NCBI GenBank assembly: GCA_046349595.1
Contig: JAXMCA010000002.1
Location: 1,612,001 to 1,676,000 of the forward strand
Direction: 5' to 3'
Source: JACRLW01 sp046349595
GTDB lineage: Bacteria; Planctomycetota; UBA1135; UBA2386
DNA: 64,000 bases
The position numbers were made by a program, and so were the translations under genes. Numbering within the stretch: position 1 is the stretch's first letter; each line of letters opens with the position of its first letter. This document shows positions 54,703-63,767 of the stretch, one piece after another. The notes below the pieces were generated by a model. The model made no database searches and had not been told where the DNA came from. It worked only from the letters and a program-made list of their open reading frames with translations.

Positions 54703-57435
54703 ATGGGCAATCACGGCATCCGGTCTCTGGCCCCGATCGCGCTGTTCGTCGTCGCGACGGGCTGTGGGAGCGGTGGCGACGGCGACATCGGTCCGAGGCT
54801 CCTGCGCCTGCCGGACGCCTCCTATCGCGCTCTGGTGCGCGACGATGCGGGGCGCGCGGTCGTCAACGCCGCCATGGTGATCTCGAGCGCGCCGAACAGC
54901 GCCGCGTTCAGTGACGCCGACGGCCGCTTCGACTTCTACACGAGCCCGACCGGACGTGTGACGTTCCGGGTCGACACGACGCACGCGACGGCACGCGACG
55001 GCGACACGCTGGCACCGATCTTCTTCGCGGCCGACGCGGGCATCGCGCAGATGCTCGAGCCCGTCGTGCATCTCGCCGATCTCGCGCCGAGCGCCGGGCT
55101 CAGTCTCGACGCCGGGATCCTCGCCGCCAACGAGCGGCTCGACGACAGCGCGACCAGCGGCGCCGTTCTCGAACTCGTCGGAGGAACCGCGGTCGGATTC
55201 GGCGGTGCTGCGCGCGACACGATCCGGACCGGCATGCTGCGCTCCGACCATGTTCCCCCGGTGACGGCGTTCGGCGGAGTCCCGTCGCTCGTCACGCGCG
55301 CTGTTCACATCGGCCCCGCGGGCGTGACACTGACCGCGACCCTGACCCTGCCGAACGACATCGGAATCCGGGCCAACGGTGGCGCGGAGCTCCGCGAACT
55401 CGATCCGACCGACGGCGAGTGGCGCGTGGTGGGGGCCGGGACGGCGGATGCGACCGCGAGCACGATCACCACGACCGCGCCGATCGCCCTGCGGGGAACC
55501 CTCTATGCCTTCCGCGTCGCCGCTCCTGCAGCAGCGACCTTCGTCGGCCATGTCCGGCAGCTCGATGCGACCCGCGATCTCGCCTTCGCGAGAGTGCGCG
55601 CGGGACAGGTCACCGCGACCTGCGATTCCGGCGGTCGCTTCACATTGAGCGGCGTGCCGATCGCCGCGGCGGACGGCACGCCGATCCGCCCTCTGCTCTC
55701 GATCAGCGGAGGGCGCACGTCTCGACCTGGGTTGGTCGAGATCGAAGTGGATCCAGCGCAGCCCGATCTCGGCGACATCCCGACCGACATCGAAGGCGTC
55801 GTCGACCTGCGTTCGCTGGTCATCGCCCGCGGTTCGCGCTTCCCCTTCGCCACGGTGAACATCGGCTCGGCGGTGGGGGACAGCGGAACCGTCGCCGTCG
55901 CCGGTGATCTCGCGGAGATGGAGTTCTCTGCGATCGGCGATCGCTACGCCGGCTTCCTGTCGACTGCCTACGACCCGCGGGATCCACGCCGCGTCCTGAG
56001 CCTCGACGGTCGCGTGTTCCTTCGCGAGGGTCGGCGCACCATCGACCAGAGCCTGTTCTTCGGAAGCGAGTCCTGGCTGACGAGCGATCGGAGCGGCCTG
56101 CTGGTCGTTCCGGTCGATCCTCTCGGCGGCGGGCGGTTGGCGTCGGTCGACGTGTTCCGGCGCGTCGCCGGTGTCGATCACTTCGAGCACGCGACCGACG
56201 AGCGCTTCGACGCGCGGGTGAACGTCGGGACCGGCGTGGAGGTGCTGGCCACACTGGTCACCACGGCCGGCACGCGCAGACAGTTCAGTGCCTGTTCCGT
56301 GCGGGATCTCCACGTCGGTCGCGCGGAGTTCCCGCTGCCTCGCATCCATCGCGCGCCGCTCGGCAGCTACGAGCCCTTCGGCGTCGTGCAGGGCGACTTC
56401 CGCATCCCCTTCGGTCCGAGCGGGACGACGACACCGACCTATCGAGTCGTGACCACCGGCATCCTCAACGCCGACGTCTGGCTCGATGCCGCGCTCACCG
56501 GTGCGTCGCTCGCGCCACGTGCTCCGGTGTTCCTCGATCCCGAGAGGGACGGCGGCACCGCGTTCCGTCGCGGTCTACCTTCGCGAGGTGGTCACATCGC
56601 TGCGATCCGCGGCGAGTCCACGGCAGGACGGTTCACGATGCAGTCGATGACCTACGACGTCTCGGCAGGTCGCGCGCCGGGTGTGGTCGTCGAACTTCCG
56701 ACGAGTGGTTCCGGCTCGGTTGCATTCGACACCGATTTCGTCGCCACCGGCTTCTACGGCGGACTCGATCCCGCGATCGCCGTGGACTCGGTCCGCGCGG
56801 ATCTCGCCGTCCTGTTGCCCGACACGCGCGCCGTGGAGATCGCACGGGGACACGACGGCAATCTCGTCCGCACCGGCAACGACGCGGTGCTGCATCTCTC
56901 GGCCTTGCAGGCGACCACGATCGGGAACACGCACTGGCTCGCCGTACTCGGCGGGAGCGCGGATGTCGGGGGAACCCTGTTGCGCCAGCGTGCCATCGTC
57001 GAGTTCGCATCCACTGCCGCGTCCGACGTGTCACTCCTGCCCTTGCCGCTCGTCAGCAGCCCGCAGAGCGGCGCACAGGTGCCGCAGGCCGCATTCACCG
57101 TCGAGTTCACCGCGCCCGTCGGCACCTCGTACATCGTCCTCCGATTGCACGGGAGCGACTCCGACACCGCCCGCGACTGGTGTGCGATCCTGCCGGGAGA
57201 CGCGACCTCCTTCACGTTCCGCAGGTTGCCGCGCATCACCGACAGCAATCAATTGCTGGTGCCGGGCCAGTACACGCTCGAGATCGAGGCGGCGCGTATC
57301 CGAACCGGTCGCGCCCTGCAGCAGGATTATCCGGTGTACCAGGCTGTCGCGGCGCGGTTCATCGGCATCGGCGCCTACGAGCGCAAGGTCGATGCGTTGT
57401 CCTCGGTGCGCATCCCGATCGAGGTCGTGCAGTGA
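54703..57435 (+). CDS. Large lipoprotein of unknown function
   Basis: The 910-residue protein starts at 54703 (a TTG at 54673 overlaps the previous gene). It has a lipobox (VVATGC, Cys ~21). The first ~70 residues after it resemble a carboxypeptidase-regulatory-like beta unit ('YRALVRDDAGRAVVNAAMVISSAPNSAAFSDADGRFDFYTSP'), and another at ~290-340. The rest is beta-rich with Thr, Gly and Asp, and no recognised catalytic motif. It overlaps the acylphosphatase start by four bases (GTGA), indicating coupled translation. Probably a surface or periplasmic binding protein. Confidence 0.7.
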   Translation: MGNHGIRSLAPIALFVVATGCGSGGDGDIGPRLLRLPDASYRALVRDDAGRAVVNAAMVISSAPNSAAFSDADGRFDFYTSPTGRVTFRVDTTHATARDGDTLAPIFFAADAGIAQMLEPVVHLADLAPSAGLSLDAGILAANERLDDSATSGAVLELVGGTAVGFGGAARDTIRTGMLRSDHVPPVTAFGGVPSLVTRAVHIGPAGVTLTATLTLPNDIGIRANGGAELRELDPTDGEWRVVGAGTADATASTITTTAPIALRGTLYAFRVAAPAAATFVGHVRQLDATRDLAFARVRAGQVTATCDSGGRFTLSGVPIAAADGTPIRPLLSISGGRTSRPGLVEIEVDPAQPDLGDIPTDIEGVVDLRSLVIARGSRFPFATVNIGSAVGDSGTVAVAGDLAEMEFSAIGDRYAGFLSTAYDPRDPRRVLSLDGRVFLREGRRTIDQSLFFGSESWLTSDRSGLLVVPVDPLGGGRLASVDVFRRVAGVDHFEHATDERFDARVNVGTGVEVLATLVTTAGTRRQFSACSVRDLHVGRAEFPLPRIHRAPLGSYEPFGVVQGDFRIPFGPSGTTTPTYRVVTTGILNADVWLDAALTGASLAPRAPVFLDPERDGGTAFRRGLPSRGGHIAAIRGESTAGRFTMQSMTYDVSAGRAPGVVVELPTSGSGSVAFDTDFVATGFYGGLDPAIAVDSVRADLAVLLPDTRAVEIARGHDGNLVRTGNDAVLHLSALQATTIGNTHWLAVLGGSADVGGTLLRQRAIVEFASTAASDVSLLPLPLVSSPQSGAQVPQAAFTVEFTAPVGTSYIVLRLHGSDSDTARDWCAILPGDATSFTFRRLPRITDSNQLLVPGQYTLEIEAARIRTGRALQQDYPVYQAVAARFIGIGAYERKVDALSSVRIPIEVVQ

Positions 57436-57725
57436 GATCCGATGCCGAGGGCGGTCGTCGCATCGCCTTCGTCGTCTCCGGTCGCGTGCAGGGCGTCGCA
57501 TTCCGCGCGCATGCCCGCGACACGGCACGCGCGCTCGGGTTGACCGGCTTCGTCACCAATCGCATCGACGGCGCGGTCGAGGGCGAAGCGCAAGGCGACC
57601 GCCACCGGCTCGACGAGTTCATCGCCTTCCTGCACCGCGGCTCGCCGTGGTCACGGGTCGAGCGCGTCGACGTCCTCGATCGCGCCTTGCGCCCGGTCGA
57701 GGCGTCCTTCGACGTCATCCGTTGA
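57432..57725 (+). CDS. acyP: Acylphosphatase
   Basis: A GTG overlapping the upstream stop (GTGA) starts a 97-residue protein. The family motif is clear: 'FVVSGRVQGVAFRAHARDTARALGLTGFVTNRIDGAVEGEAQG'-type sequence. The catalytic Arg25 (in VAFR) and Asn43 (in VTNR) are present. It hydrolyses acyl phosphates such as carbamoyl phosphate or 1,3-bisphosphoglycerate in the cytoplasm. Its last 75 nt overlap, antisense, the end of the transglutaminase gene. Confidence 0.92.
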   Translation: MRSDAEGGRRIAFVVSGRVQGVAFRAHARDTARALGLTGFVTNRIDGAVEGEAQGDRHRLDEFIAFLHRGSPWSRVERVDVLDRALRPVEASFDVIR

Positions 57726-59690
57726 TGTCTCGATCGCGAGCTCCAGAGCCTCGCGTCGCATCCGATCGAGTGGGCGCCCGCCGAAGCGGACCTCCTGGAA
57801 CGCGCGCACCGCGGTGGTGAGTGTGCTGCTCCCGTGCGCGACCCGCGACGACCACGACTCGAGTCCTTCGCCGCGGAGGCGTGGGTTGCCCGCCTTGGCA
57901 TGCGCCGCCAGGACACGGGCCATCAACTTGCGGGCATCACGCATGTCGTCGGTCACGATCACGCGTTCGATGCCGCCGCGCGGGTCGTTCGAGCGACGGA
58001 AACCGAGACCGAGGAACAACAGCGAGCCGGCGAGCAGGGCCAACCACCGGGGATCGATCGCCGCGTCGAATGCCGGCTCGTCCTCCGGTTCGGCGAGCTC
58101 GGTCGCGGCAGGTTGAGGTTCGACGGTCTCGCGCGGCGCGAGTTCGGGCCAGCGCAGGAACTCGCGGATGCTCGGCGGCGTGGGGTCGACGACGACCCAA
58201 CCCGCGCCCTCGATCGGGATCTCGACCCACGCATGCGCGTGGTGCGAGCCGAACACGCGGCTGTTGGGAAGGTCGTCGTGCTCGTCACCGCCGTAGAGGC
58301 CGACGCCGATGCGGCACGGCACGCCGAGCATGCGCAGTGCGAGCGCCTCGGCCGACGCGAAGTGCATGCAGAAGCCGCGGTGGTCGCCGTCGAGGAAATC
58401 GAGAACCGCATGTCCGTGAGGTCCGGTGGGCTCGGCGAGTGCGTAGCTGCAGCGCGAGCGGATCACGGTCGCGACGGCTTCGGCGACGCGCAGCGGTTCG
58501 ACCGCGTGGCGCACGCGATCGTCGCGCAGGATCCAGGCGAACACGTCGCGTTCGCGCTCCACCTCGGGTGGGATCTGCAGCAGTCCATCGCTTCCCGGGC
58601 TCGGTAGCGCTTCGAGCTCGGCGTAGTGCAGATTGTGGAAGCGCGCCTCGAAGGTCGCGCCCACCGCCGGGCGTGCATGACGGAAGGTGCCGCGCGCCGC
58701 AGAGCCGACCAGTCGATCGGCGCCGATCAACTCGAAGGTCCCGGCCGGCACGAAGGCGAGGTCGGTCGCTACATCGGACACCACGCGCACCTGCCGCTCC
58801 GGGAGCTGATCGAAGGCTTTGCCGACCCGACCGGTCGGTCCGAGCGACCTGGCTCGCCAGGATCCCTCGAGCCAGCGGTCGAGGCCGGCGATCTCGAACG
58901 CGCCACTGCGCAGGTAGAGGTCGGCGGGGACCGGGTGCCCGTCTTGGGAACGCACGGTGAGGAGTCGATCGGCGCGCAATGCGATCGGTGAACCCGCGGC
59001 GCCGTCGAACGCGAAGCTGCGAGACGGACCCGCCACCCGGTCCGACGCCCCTCCACCGCCGTGCTGCGTGCGGGCATCGCTCGACGGTTTGCCGCGGACC
59101 GGGTCGGGAAGTGCGCCGAGTCCGCGGAACACCGACAGGCACACCAGCACCGCACCGACCATCAGTTGTGCCGCCGTCGCACTGCTCCGCCACGCCGGGG
59201 CCTCGGCACCGCGGAAACTGACGCGGCGCTCGCGGGCCGTCGACCGCACGTCGACCGACAGGCCGCCGACCGCGGCGACGAGGAATCCGATCAGGATCAG
59301 GAACGGCGGATGACCGAGGATCGCGGCGACGAGCAGGATGCAGAATGCGAGGAAGATCGCGCGCAACGAATCGATCGGTCTTGCGCGCACCGCGGAGTAC
59401 ACGGCGGGGGGGATCAGTGTGCAGCCGAGCGCAGCGAGCGCCGGCAAGGGCAGGACGAAGCGCACGACGAACAGGGCCGCGAGCTGTGCGATCCCGGTCA
59501 CGACCAGCGCGCGTCGGCGGCCGAGCTTGGTGCGTTCCAACACCGGCAACAGCACGCCTGCGGGCAGGAGGAACGTGGCGAGCCACTGCGGTGGGAACAA
59601 CTCGCGCGGAAGTGCGGCAAGTGCCAGGAACACGACGAGCAGCAGGCTCGACCGCCGTGCTCCCGCCGGTGAGAGGGTCATCGGGATCAT
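57651..59690 (-). CDS. Membrane transglutaminase-like protein (TgpA type)
   Basis: The 679-residue protein has about five N-terminal transmembrane helices (to ~residue 145), another near 175-190, and one near 535. The periplasmic transglutaminase core has its triad: Cys441 in 'GFCMHFASAEALALRMLGVPCR', His486 in 'HAHAWVEI', Asp502 in 'VDPTPP'. It is the third gene of the MoxR-DUF58-transglutaminase operon; its ATG overlaps the DUF58 stop (ATGA). In Pseudomonas the related TgpA is essential, but its substrate is unknown. The C-terminal tail ('HAKAGNPRLRGEGLESW') matches the DUF4129-like cytoplasmic end. Confidence 0.88.
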   Translation of the reverse strand: MIPMTLSPAGARRSSLLLVVFLALAALPRELFPPQWLATFLLPAGVLLPVLERTKLGRRRALVVTGIAQLAALFVVRFVLPLPALAALGCTLIPPAVYSAVRARPIDSLRAIFLAFCILLVAAILGHPPFLILIGFLVAAVGGLSVDVRSTARERRVSFRGAEAPAWRSSATAAQLMVGAVLVCLSVFRGLGALPDPVRGKPSSDARTQHGGGGASDRVAGPSRSFAFDGAAGSPIALRADRLLTVRSQDGHPVPADLYLRSGAFEIAGLDRWLEGSWRARSLGPTGRVGKAFDQLPERQVRVVSDVATDLAFVPAGTFELIGADRLVGSAARGTFRHARPAVGATFEARFHNLHYAELEALPSPGSDGLLQIPPEVERERDVFAWILRDDRVRHAVEPLRVAEAVATVIRSRCSYALAEPTGPHGHAVLDFLDGDHRGFCMHFASAEALALRMLGVPCRIGVGLYGGDEHDDLPNSRVFGSHHAHAWVEIPIEGAGWVVVDPTPPSIREFLRWPELAPRETVEPQPAATELAEPEDEPAFDAAIDPRWLALLAGSLLFLGLGFRRSNDPRGGIERVIVTDDMRDARKLMARVLAAHAKAGNPRLRGEGLESWSSRVAHGSSTLTTAVRAFQEVRFGGRPLDRMRREALELAIETSTDDVEGRLDRAQGAIEDVDALDP

Positions 59691-60769
59691 CCGACCTCCT
59701 CACCGCGCTGGCCGATCCGCTCCCGGTCCGTGCCGCGTTCGCGATGTCCCCCGGCTGCGATCCAGCGTGCATCGGAATACGCGGCCAGTTGTCGCCGCTC
59801 CTCGTCTCCGAGGCCGCGATACGGGACCGCGCTCGCGACCGTGAGCCATCCGAGCACCTTGCGAGCCTGGCCCGCACCCTGCACGTGCCAGTGCCGGATG
59901 CTCCGATCGATGACGAGCACGTGGAAGGCGACGCCCTCGCCGGTCCAACGGTCGATCAGCCAGGCCGCGCAACCGAGATGGTGATCGAGGCGACGTTGGA
60001 GATTCAGGTCGAGCAGACCCGCCATGCGGCGCAGGTCCACGACGAGCGTGCGTTCCGCAGCTTCACGCCCACGCCACAGCGCGAGCACCAGCGAGCCCAG
60101 CGCGGCGGAGCGGCGACCGTGCACGCGACGCGCGTCCTCGCCGTCCCGGTATTCGCGCAGCGAGTGGAACTCGTCGGCGTCGCCGTCCGGCGTCGTGCGC
60201 CGCTCACGCTGTTCCGTCGATCCGACGGGCGGTCGATCCTCGGTTCGCACGCGGACGGGCTCCGACAACAGGCTCGCACGCACGGTCAGTTCCAGGCGCC
60301 AACGGAACAGGCCGAAGGGCCACAGGGTCTCGCCCTCGAAGGATCGCACCTCCTGCAGACCGCGGCGCGGATGACGGCCGGCGCACTGCAGGTGTGTCGA
60401 CCGACCTGCTCCGAGCCAGGGCAGGTGGACTCCGCCACCGTCGGCGGCAGCCGTCCGCGGCTCGCGAAGGTGCATCTCGCGGATCGCCGCGCGCGGCGAC
60501 AGGTTGTGGACCGTCAGCGATTCGAGGAACGGCGCACGCGAGATGCCGCGCCTTCGAGCGAGAGCCAGGGCCAGTTGCGGCCGTGTCGCGAGCTTCCAGA
60601 GCAGGTCGATCACGACCGGCGCGGCGAGCATGCTCGCCGCCAGTCGGACTGCGGCGTCGCTGCTCAGCCACGCTGCGCCCGCGGCGAGGTGCATCAGCAT
60701 CACGGTGAGCTGTCCACGCGGCGTGATCTGCAGGCGGCTGCGGCAGGTGTTCTCGGCCGTGTCGGTCAC
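59687..60769 (-). CDS. DUF58 domain membrane protein
   Basis: The 360-residue protein starts with GTG at 60769, 10 nt after the MoxR gene. Two hydrophobic segments lie at about residues 20-60. The DUF58 signature is 'DEFHSLREYRDGEDARRVHGRRSAALGSLVLALW' followed by a VWA-like start 'RTLVVDLRR'. DUF58 proteins accompany MoxR ATPases and are thought to be the chaperone's membrane partner or substrate. The stop overlaps the transglutaminase start. Confidence 0.88.
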   Translation of the reverse strand: MTDTAENTCRSRLQITPRGQLTVMLMHLAAGAAWLSSDAAVRLAASMLAAPVVIDLLWKLATRPQLALALARRRGISRAPFLESLTVHNLSPRAAIREMHLREPRTAAADGGGVHLPWLGAGRSTHLQCAGRHPRRGLQEVRSFEGETLWPFGLFRWRLELTVRASLLSEPVRVRTEDRPPVGSTEQRERRTTPDGDADEFHSLREYRDGEDARRVHGRRSAALGSLVLALWRGREAAERTLVVDLRRMAGLLDLNLQRRLDHHLGCAAWLIDRWTGEGVAFHVLVIDRSIRHWHVQGAGQARKVLGWLTVASAVPYRGLGDEERRQLAAYSDARWIAAGGHRERGTDRERIGQRGEEVG

Positions 60770-60779
60770 CGCGTCGTCC

Positions 60780-61754
60780 TCAGTCCGGCGAAGCCGTGCG
60801 CGTCGTCAGGTCCGCGACGATCGCCTCGGCCGTGTCGGTTCCGCCGTCGACCTGCAGGCGATGCGCGAGCACCGGCACGGCCAGCTTCTGCACGTCGTCG
60901 GGAACCACGTAGTCGCGGTCGGCGAGGACCGCCCTCGCACGCACCGCACGATGCAGCGCCTGCGTGCCGCGCGGGCTCACGCCGAGCGCGACGTCGGAGA
61001 GGCTGCGCGTGCGCCGACACAGCTCGACGAGGTAGCGCAGGACGTCGTCCTGCACCCGCACCTCCTCGACCGCGCGTCGCGCCGCGCGGACCTGCTCGCC
61101 GCCGGCGATCGCTCCGAGCTGACCGAGGGCGGCGTGACCGTCGCGCTGCTGTGCGACGCGGAGCTCGTCGCCGGCCGAGGGGTAGCCGATCGCGATGCGC
61201 ATCAGGAAGCGGTCGAGCTGGCTCTCGGGAAGTGGGTAGGTCCCGGCGCTGGTGTAGGGGTTCTGCGTGGCCACCACGAAGAAGGGATCGGGCAGCGCGT
61301 TGGGTCTGCCGTCGACGGTGACCGAACGCTCCGCCATGCACTCGAGGAGCGCGGACTGCGTGCGCGGCGGCGTCCGGTTGAGTTCGTCGGCGATCAGCAC
61401 CGACGTGAACACCGGACCCGGGTGGAAGCGGAGCTCACCGGTCTGCGGCGACCAGATCTGCGAGCCGATCACGTCCGCCGGGAGCAGATCCGCGGTGCAC
61501 TGCAGGCGCTGCCAGGGGAGATCGAGCGATCGCGCGATCGCACGCGCGAGAAGGGTCTTGCCGACGCCCGGTCGGTCCTCGATCAGCAGGTGGCCGCCGG
61601 CGATCAGCGCGATCACGGTGCGCTCGACCGCCTCGCTCTTGCCGAGCATCACCTTGCCGACGTTCTCCGCGAGTCGCCTGCCGAGGGTGTCCGTCATCTG
61701 GTCCTGGATTTGCGCTGGGGATTGCCGTCGGTCACCGCTCTTGCGCAGGGCCAT
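60780..61754 (-). CDS. MoxR-family AAA ATPase
   Basis: The 324 residues include Walker A 'EDRPGVGKT' (Lys66), Walker B 'VLIADELNRTPP' (Asp123, Glu124), sensor 1 'VVATQNPYTSAGTYPLPESQLDRFLMR', and the C-terminal lid 'LGVSPRGTQALHRAVRARA'. All residues for ATP hydrolysis are present. An ATG at 61697 (MTDTLGRRL) is an alternative start closer to where family similarity begins. MoxR proteins remodel or mature partners, here likely the DUF58 and transglutaminase proteins encoded downstream. It is the first gene of the operon. Confidence 0.93.
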   Translation of the reverse strand: MALRKSGDRRQSPAQIQDQMTDTLGRRLAENVGKVMLGKSEAVERTVIALIAGGHLLIEDRPGVGKTLLARAIARSLDLPWQRLQCTADLLPADVIGSQIWSPQTGELRFHPGPVFTSVLIADELNRTPPRTQSALLECMAERSVTVDGRPNALPDPFFVVATQNPYTSAGTYPLPESQLDRFLMRIAIGYPSAGDELRVAQQRDGHAALGQLGAIAGGEQVRAARRAVEEVRVQDDVLRYLVELCRRTRSLSDVALGVSPRGTQALHRAVRARAVLADRDYVVPDDVQKLAVPVLAHRLQVDGGTDTAEAIVADLTTRTASPD

Positions 61755-61938
61755 CTCGGCCCGATACAGGTCGCGGCGACTGCACTCGACTCGCTCCGGA
61801 ACGGATCATCGTGCGTCGCGGTTGCGTGCCGCGCGTCCGCATCGGAAAAAGGTGACCCACCGGCGCTTTCTACCAGCCGCCCCGACCAGCCGGAAACCCC
61901 GGGACCCGTCGGGTTGCTCCGCCCCGAACCTGTCTCCC

Positions 61939-62544
61939 ATGGAATACATCCGTGTCGTCACGGCCGCTCTGGCCCTGCTCCTGACCACCGCCTGTCACTC
62001 GACCGTCGATCGCCGCATCGATCCCGATCAGCCCGATCCGGTCGGCGGCGGCAAGCTGGCCAGCGAGGACGTCCGCACGATGGCCGACCAGATGGCGCGC
62101 GACATCGTCGCCTACGGCGTGCTCGCCAGCCACGACCCCAAGGAACCGATCACCTTCCACATCACCGAACTGCGCAACGACAGCAGCGACGTGATCGACA
62201 AGGAGCTTGTGCTCACCAAGCTGCGCACCAACCTGTTCAAGGCGCTCGGCAACCGCGTGCAGATCCTCGACCGCAGCAAGGAAGGCCTCGAGGCCGTGCG
62301 CGCGGAGCGCGAGGCCAAGCGCGCCGGGGCCGTGACCGCCAATCCGAACCAGGCCGGCTCGCTCCTGGGCTCCGACTACGTGCTCAAGGGCACCATCAAG
62401 GACCGCGTGCTGCAGGCCGGGAGCCGCAAGTCGGTGTACTACCTGGTCACCTTCGAGCTCACCGACCTCGAGACCTCGCGGCTGGCATGGACCGGCGACT
62501 ACGAGGTCAAGTTCGAGACCGAGAAGTCCGTCATCAGCCGCTGA
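61939..62544 (+). CDS. lpoB: LpoB-like lipoprotein (penicillin-binding protein activator)
   Basis: The 201-residue protein has a lipobox (LLTTAC). The domain runs from 'DVRTMADQMARDIV' through 'ITFHITELRNDSSDVIDKELVLTKLRTNLFKALGNRVQILDR' to 'GSDYVLKGTIKDRVL' and 'YYLVTFELTDLETSRLAWTGDYEVKF', matching LpoB/COG3417. In Enterobacteria LpoB crosses the periplasm to activate the peptidoglycan synthase PBP1b. Here it is the first of three consecutive lipoprotein genes. The starts of this gene and moxR are 184 nt apart and divergent. Confidence 0.85.
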   Translation: MEYIRVVTAALALLLTTACHSTVDRRIDPDQPDPVGGGKLASEDVRTMADQMARDIVAYGVLASHDPKEPITFHITELRNDSSDVIDKELVLTKLRTNLFKALGNRVQILDRSKEGLEAVRAEREAKRAGAVTANPNQAGSLLGSDYVLKGTIKDRVLQAGSRKSVYYLVTFELTDLETSRLAWTGDYEVKFETEKSVISR

Positions 62545-62552
62545 GTCCCTCG

Positions 62553-63767
62553 ATGACGCGCACGATCGCCGTCCTGAGCCTGTCGTGCGCCGTCCTGCTC
62601 GGCGCCTGCGCCGCGCATGTTCCGCCGGTGCCGATGGATGCATTCGAGGCCGGGGACTTCGCGCGCATCGAGGGCTTCTTCCAGCAGCAGATCGACCACG
62701 GCGACGGCAACTCGCGCGCGCTGTTCCTCAACGGTCTGGCCCAGGCCGAGCTGCTCAGCGGCGATCATGACGCCGCGCGCCGCGACTTCGCCGAAGCCGG
62801 CCGCATCATGGGCAACTGGTACACCAGTGGCGGCGAGACGACCGCCGCCATCGTGGGCGAGGAGGGATCGAAGACCTGGAAGGGCGATCCCCACGAGCGC
62901 GCGATGAACGCTTTCTACCTGGGCGTTCTCTACTGGTGGAAGGGCGAGCCCGACAACGCACGCGCCGCCTTCAAGGCAGGCATCCTCGCCGATGCCGAGA
63001 GCGACGAGGGCGAGGCGCAGGTCGACTTCGCCCTCCTGTACTGGCTCGCCGGGCGCGCCAGCCTGGAGATGGGGCTGCGCGGCGACGCGGAGCAGTTCTT
63101 CGAGGAAGCGCGCAAGGCCCGCGAGTTCGCGGTGAAGAACGGCGCCCGTGGCGCGAGTTCGGCGCCGATCCTCACCGATCCGTCGCACGGCAACCTGATC
63201 GTGCTGGCGGAGCTGGGGCTCGGTCCGCGCAAGGTGCCCTCGGGCGAGTACGAGGAACTCGCGGTCATCGAGCCGCACCCGGTCACCTTCGACCGCGCCG
63301 AGGTCTTCGTCGACGGCGAGAGTCAGGGCCACACCACGCTGCTCGCCGACCTCGACTACCAGGCGCGCACCCGCGGCGGCCACGAGATGGCCGGCATCCG
63401 CAAGGGCAAGGCGGTGTTCAAGGACGTCACCGGCAACCTCGGTGCGTTGATCCTGCTCGAAGGGGCCAACGACCGGGGCCGCGGCCAGCGCGACAAGCTG
63501 ATCGTCGGCGGTGCGCTGCTGCTCGCCTCGCTGCTGACCAGACCCGACGCCGACGTGCGCTTCTGGGAGACCCTTCCGCAGACCGTGCATGCCCTGACCG
63601 CGGACGTCGCGCCGGGACGGCACGAGGTTCGCATCGTGTTCTCCGGTCCGGGGCGTCCATCCGGACTCGAGCAGACCTGGCAGGTCGACGTCCAAGATCA
63701 CCGCGACACCGTGCTTTTGTTCCGATCCCTCCCGATCGCCGGCCCTGCGCCGGCGCCCCGAACATGA
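62553..63767 (+). CDS. COG3014-type lipoprotein with TPR-like repeats
   Basis: The 404-residue protein starts 8 nt after the lpoB stop. It has a lipobox (VLLGAC), then TPR-like helical pairs over ~30-200 ('ALFLNGLAQAELLSGDHDAARRDFAEAGRIM', 'ERAMNAFYLGVLYWWKGEPDNARAAFKAGI', 'GRASLEMGLRGDAEQFFEEARKA'). A beta-rich C-terminal part follows. This matches the COG3014 family often encoded between LpoB and YcfL homologues. Its stop overlaps the next start as ATGA. The role is unknown; the context points to cell-envelope synthesis. Confidence 0.8.
   Translation: MTRTIAVLSLSCAVLLGACAAHVPPVPMDAFEAGDFARIEGFFQQQIDHGDGNSRALFLNGLAQAELLSGDHDAARRDFAEAGRIMGNWYTSGGETTAAIVGEEGSKTWKGDPHERAMNAFYLGVLYWWKGEPDNARAAFKAGILADAESDEGEAQVDFALLYWLAGRASLEMGLRGDAEQFFEEARKAREFAVKNGARGASSAPILTDPSHGNLIVLAELGLGPRKVPSGEYEELAVIEPHPVTFDRAEVFVDGESQGHTTLLADLDYQARTRGGHEMAGIRKGKAVFKDVTGNLGALILLEGANDRGRGQRDKLIVGGALLLASLLTRPDADVRFWETLPQTVHALTADVAPGRHEVRIVFSGPGRPSGLEQTWQVDVQDHRDTVLLFRSLPIAGPAPAPRT

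Noticed and set aside
54322..56349. 675-codon minus-strand frame
   Set aside because: It is antisense to the large lipoprotein and the cyclodeaminase and shows only Arg/Asp/Glu-rich shadow composition.
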